Positions 5,554-7,457 of a stretch of DNA of 7,457 nucleotides are shown piece after piece. The notes beneath the pieces are model-generated. The model had not been told where the DNA came from. It was given only the letters and a program-made list of their open reading frames with translations, and did no database searches. Positions within the stretch are counted from its first letter, which is position 1; each line of letters opens with the position of its first letter. A program made the translations under genes and the position numbers. Source of the DNA: Angelakisella sp. (GTDB lineage Bacteria; Bacillota; Clostridia; Oscillospirales; Ruminococcaceae). The stretch spans positions 1 through 7,457 of the forward strand of contig WSMP01000080.1 of assembly GCA_013316495.1 (NCBI GenBank), in the 5' to 3' direction.

Positions 5554-6258
5554 TTAACCCACGAACTCCGCCACACACCGGCGGTAGGCGGCGGCGGGGT
5601 CCTCCGCCCCGGTGATGGGCCGCCCCACCACGATGTAATCCGAACCGATCTTCTTAGCCTCCTGGGGGGTCATCACCCGCTTTTGGTCCCCGGTATCCCC
5701 GCCGGCGAACCGCACCCCAGGGGTGACGGTGAGGAATCCCGCCCCGCAGGCCTCCTTCACCTTGGCCGATTCCAGGGGGGAGCAGACCACCCCGTCCAGC
5801 CCCGCCGCCTTGGCCCGCCGGGCGTAGTGCATCACCACCTCCGCCAGCGGCTCCCGGATAAGCAGATCCTCCTCCATGCTCCGCTGGTCGGTGGAGGTGA
5901 GCTGGGTGACGGCGATGAGCAGGGGCCGGGTGCCGTCCGGCCGGGTGAGACCCTCCAGGGCCGCCTCCATCATCGCCACCGTCCCCGCTGCGTGGAGGTT
6001 CACCAGGTCCACATCCAGGCCGGAGAGCACCTTCATGGCCTTCTTTACGGTGTTGGGGATGTCGTGGAGCTTTAAATCCAGGAAGATTTGGTGCCCCCGG
6101 CCTTTAATCTCCCCCACGATCTGGGGTCCTTCGGCATAAAACAGCTCCATGCCAATCTTCACAAAGGGCTTTTTCGTCTCCCCGGCAAACTGCTTCAAAA
6201 AGTCCAGGGTCTGCTGCCGGCTGGCAAAATCGCAGGCTACGATGACGTCTTTACCCAT
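5554..6258 (-). CDS. pyrF: Orotidine 5'-phosphate decarboxylase
   Basis: The protein decarboxylates OMP to UMP, the last step of the pathway. The 234-residue length fits the short bacterial TIM-barrel form. The catalytic array D-x-K-x-x-x-D is seen in DLKLHDIPNT (Asp61, Lys63 and Asp66 are the key residues). The phosphate-binding segments VTPGVR (178-183) and VVGRPIT (210-216) are present. The start is ATG 6258, with AGGAGG 8 nt upstream inside the end of pyrD. The frame is open to a GTG at 6267, but that codon abuts the ribosome binding site and is rejected. It overlaps pyrD by 8 nt (ATGGGTAA), so translation is probably coupled. Intact. Confidence 0.97.
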   Translation of the reverse strand: MGKDVIVACDFASRQQTLDFLKQFAGETKKPFVKIGMELFYAEGPQIVGEIKGRGHQIFLDLKLHDIPNTVKKAMKVLSGLDVDLVNLHAAGTVAMMEAALEGLTRPDGTRPLLIAVTQLTSTDQRSMEEDLLIREPLAEVVMHYARRAKAAGLDGVVCSPLESAKVKEACGAGFLTVTPGVRFAGGDTGDQKRVMTPQEAKKIGSDYIVVGRPITGAEDPAAAYRRCVAEFVG

Positions 6259-7168
6259 GGTGCGCACCTCCTATAATCTCCTGTAGCGATTCTATCCTGT
6301 ACTGCTCCATAACCTGGGGCAGCTCCTCCACAATCTTCTGGCAGGCCCAGGGGTCGATGAGGCTTGCCGTCCCCACCTGCACCGCCGTGGCCCCCGCCAG
6401 CATCATCTCGATGACCTCCGCCGCGGTGGAAACGCCCCCCATGCCGATGATGGGGATTTTTACCGCCTCGTAAACCTGCCAGACCATCCGCAGGGCCACC
6501 GGGTATATCCCTTCCCCGGAGTAGCCCCCCATGCGGTTTGCAATGACCGGCTTTCTCTGGCGCAGGTCAATGCGCATCCCCAAAAGGGTGTTGATGAGGG
6601 AAAGGCCGTCCGCCCCCGCCTCCTGGCAGGCTTTGGCGATGGGGACGATGTCGGTGACGTTGGGGCTGAGCTTTATATACACCGGCTTTTTAGTCACCGC
6701 CTTCACCGCCCTGGTCACCTGGGCGGCGGCCTCCGGGCTCACCCCAAAGCTCATCCCCCCGTGGTCCACGTTGGGGCAGCTGACGTTCACCTCCAGGATG
6801 CCCACCTGCTCCGAGGCGTCCAGGCGGCGGCAGGCCTCGGCGTACTCCTCCACCGAAAAGCCCCCCACGTTGGCGATGACCTTCTTTTTGTAAAACCTCG
6901 CCAGCCGGGGCAGCTCCACCGCCAGCACATGGTCCACACCGGGGTTTTGGAGGCCCACCGAGTTGATGAGGCCCGCCGGGCACTCGGCGATGCGGGGGGT
7001 GGGGTTGCCGAACCGGGGGTGCAGGGTGGTGCCCTTAAAGGAGAAGCTCCCCAGGCAGTTGATGTCATAAAGCTCGCTAAACTCCTGGCCGTAGCCGAAG
7101 GTGCCGCTGGCGGGAATCACAGGATTGTCCAGCTCCCAGCCGGAAAGGCTCACCGTTGTTCGTCCCAC
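6251..7168 (-). CDS. pyrD: Dihydroorotate dehydrogenase, catalytic subunit (NAD-linked type 1B)
   Basis: The FMN protein oxidises dihydroorotate to orotate and passes electrons through PyrK to NAD. The 305 residues include NPVIPASGTFGYG near the start, FKGTT with the active-site lysine (about 45), NSVGLQNPG (69-77), NVSCPN (128-133) with catalytic Cys131, INTLLGM and the phosphate-binding GMGGVST and GTASL segments near the C-terminus. Catalytic Cys, not Ser, marks the cytosolic class 1. The presence of pyrK directly upstream marks type 1B. I chose GTG 7168, which has a G-rich site (six G, 7176-7181) 7 nt upstream and gives an N-terminus like known PyrD proteins. A GTG at 7153 (GTGA overlap with pyrK) is an alternative. 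It overlaps pyrK by 19 nt and pyrF by 8 nt. Confidence 0.95.
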   Translation of the reverse strand: MGRTTVSLSGWELDNPVIPASGTFGYGQEFSELYDINCLGSFSFKGTTLHPRFGNPTPRIAECPAGLINSVGLQNPGVDHVLAVELPRLARFYKKKVIANVGGFSVEEYAEACRRLDASEQVGILEVNVSCPNVDHGGMSFGVSPEAAAQVTRAVKAVTKKPVYIKLSPNVTDIVPIAKACQEAGADGLSLINTLLGMRIDLRQRKPVIANRMGGYSGEGIYPVALRMVWQVYEAVKIPIIGMGGVSTAAEVIEMMLAGATAVQVGTASLIDPWACQKIVEELPQVMEQYRIESLQEIIGGAHHG

Positions 7169-7457
7169 AGCACTTCCCCCCTTTCCAGCACCGGTCCGTC
7201 CTTGCAGATGCGCTTGCTGCCGCTTTTGGTCTTCCAGCTGCACCCCATGCAGGCCCCAAAGCCGCAGCCCATCCGCTCCTCAAAGCTCAGCTGGCCGCCG
7301 CTCTGCGCCGCCCCGTCCACCGCCCGCAGCATAGGCAGGGGGCCGCAGGCGTACAGGTAGGTGTAGGAAAGGCGGGGCATCACCTGGGTGACAAAGCCCT
7401 TCTCCCCGGCATCATGGAGCTGGTGGAGCGCACCGGCATCCACTCCGGGGATTCCAT
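7150..7457 (-). CDS. pyrK: Dihydroorotate dehydrogenase electron transfer subunit, C-terminal part
   Basis: Only the last 102 or so residues lie in the window; the gene begins beyond position 7457. PyrK carries FAD and a [2Fe-2S] cluster and links PyrD to NAD. The visible part has YACGPLPMLRAV, the nucleotide-domain motif, then ERMGCGFGACMGC and RICKDGPVL. The cluster cysteines follow C-x4-C-x2-C-x11-C, the arrangement expected for the PyrK iron-sulfur site, with a shorter last spacer than I recall for the Lactococcus protein. The DGPVL ending is also typical. The stop TGA at 7150-7152 overlaps the start of pyrD. No frameshift is seen. The FAD-binding half cannot be judged from this window. 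Confidence 0.94.
   Translation of the reverse strand, partial: GIPGVDAGALHQLHDAGEKGFVTQVMPRLSYTYLYACGPLPMLRAVDGAAQSGGQLSFEERMGCGFGACMGCSWKTKSGSKRICKDGPVLERGEVLWDEQR

Noticed and set aside
6690..6983. Minus-strand small frame within pyrD in another phase
   Set aside because: Glycine-, proline- and arginine-rich shadow of pyrD, without its own start signal.
7169..7243. Longer pyrD start at 7243
   Set aside because: It would add 25 residues with no counterpart in PyrD proteins and lies fully within the conserved cluster-binding end of pyrK.

Overview
The window looks like chromosomal DNA from a GC-rich anaerobic Firmicute of the class Clostridia, most likely an Oscillospiraceae-type gut bacterium. 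The evidence is a PyrK/PyrD type of dihydroorotate dehydrogenase (NAD-linked, typical of Gram-positives), a single-chain glycyl-tRNA synthetase, strong GGAGG ribosome binding sites, and sigma-A promoters with 17-bp spacers. The genus is inferred, not proven.

Layout, left to right. Positions 1-55 hold a very small near-palindrome whose ends look like the terminal inverted repeats of an IS3-family insertion sequence, with almost no interior (a MITE-like remnant, cut by the window edge). On the minus strand, 1866 to 88 is a two-gene unit: glycyl-tRNA synthetase (glyQS), then a small two-helix membrane protein with a repeated acidic tail. Back to back with glyQS, a plus-strand gene (2046-2996) encodes an exported or membrane-anchored protein of unknown function. 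Then comes a minus-strand toxin-antitoxin pair (RelE/ParE-like toxin first, ribbon-helix-helix antitoxin second). It has its own promoter and a clear palindromic operator, and lies between two inverted copies of one GC-rich hairpin. From 7457 down to 3779 a compact minus-strand pyrimidine operon runs pyrK (partial)-pyrD-pyrF-pyrE-pyrB.

The pyr genes cover dihydroorotate to UMP (PyrD/PyrK, PyrE, PyrF) plus the committed step to carbamoyl-aspartate (PyrB). Dihydroorotase (pyrC), carbamoyl-phosphate synthase and the operon's promoter are not in the window. Genes overlap or are spaced by no more than 17 nt, which suggests translational coupling.

The most notable observation is that PyrB carries a C-terminal extension whose cysteine pattern (C-x4-C-x23-C-x2-C) exactly matches the zinc domain of the separate regulatory chain PyrI of enteric bacteria, while the nucleotide-binding allosteric domain of PyrI is absent. 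The rest of the window is largely conventional. I did not see a clearly new multi-gene system.
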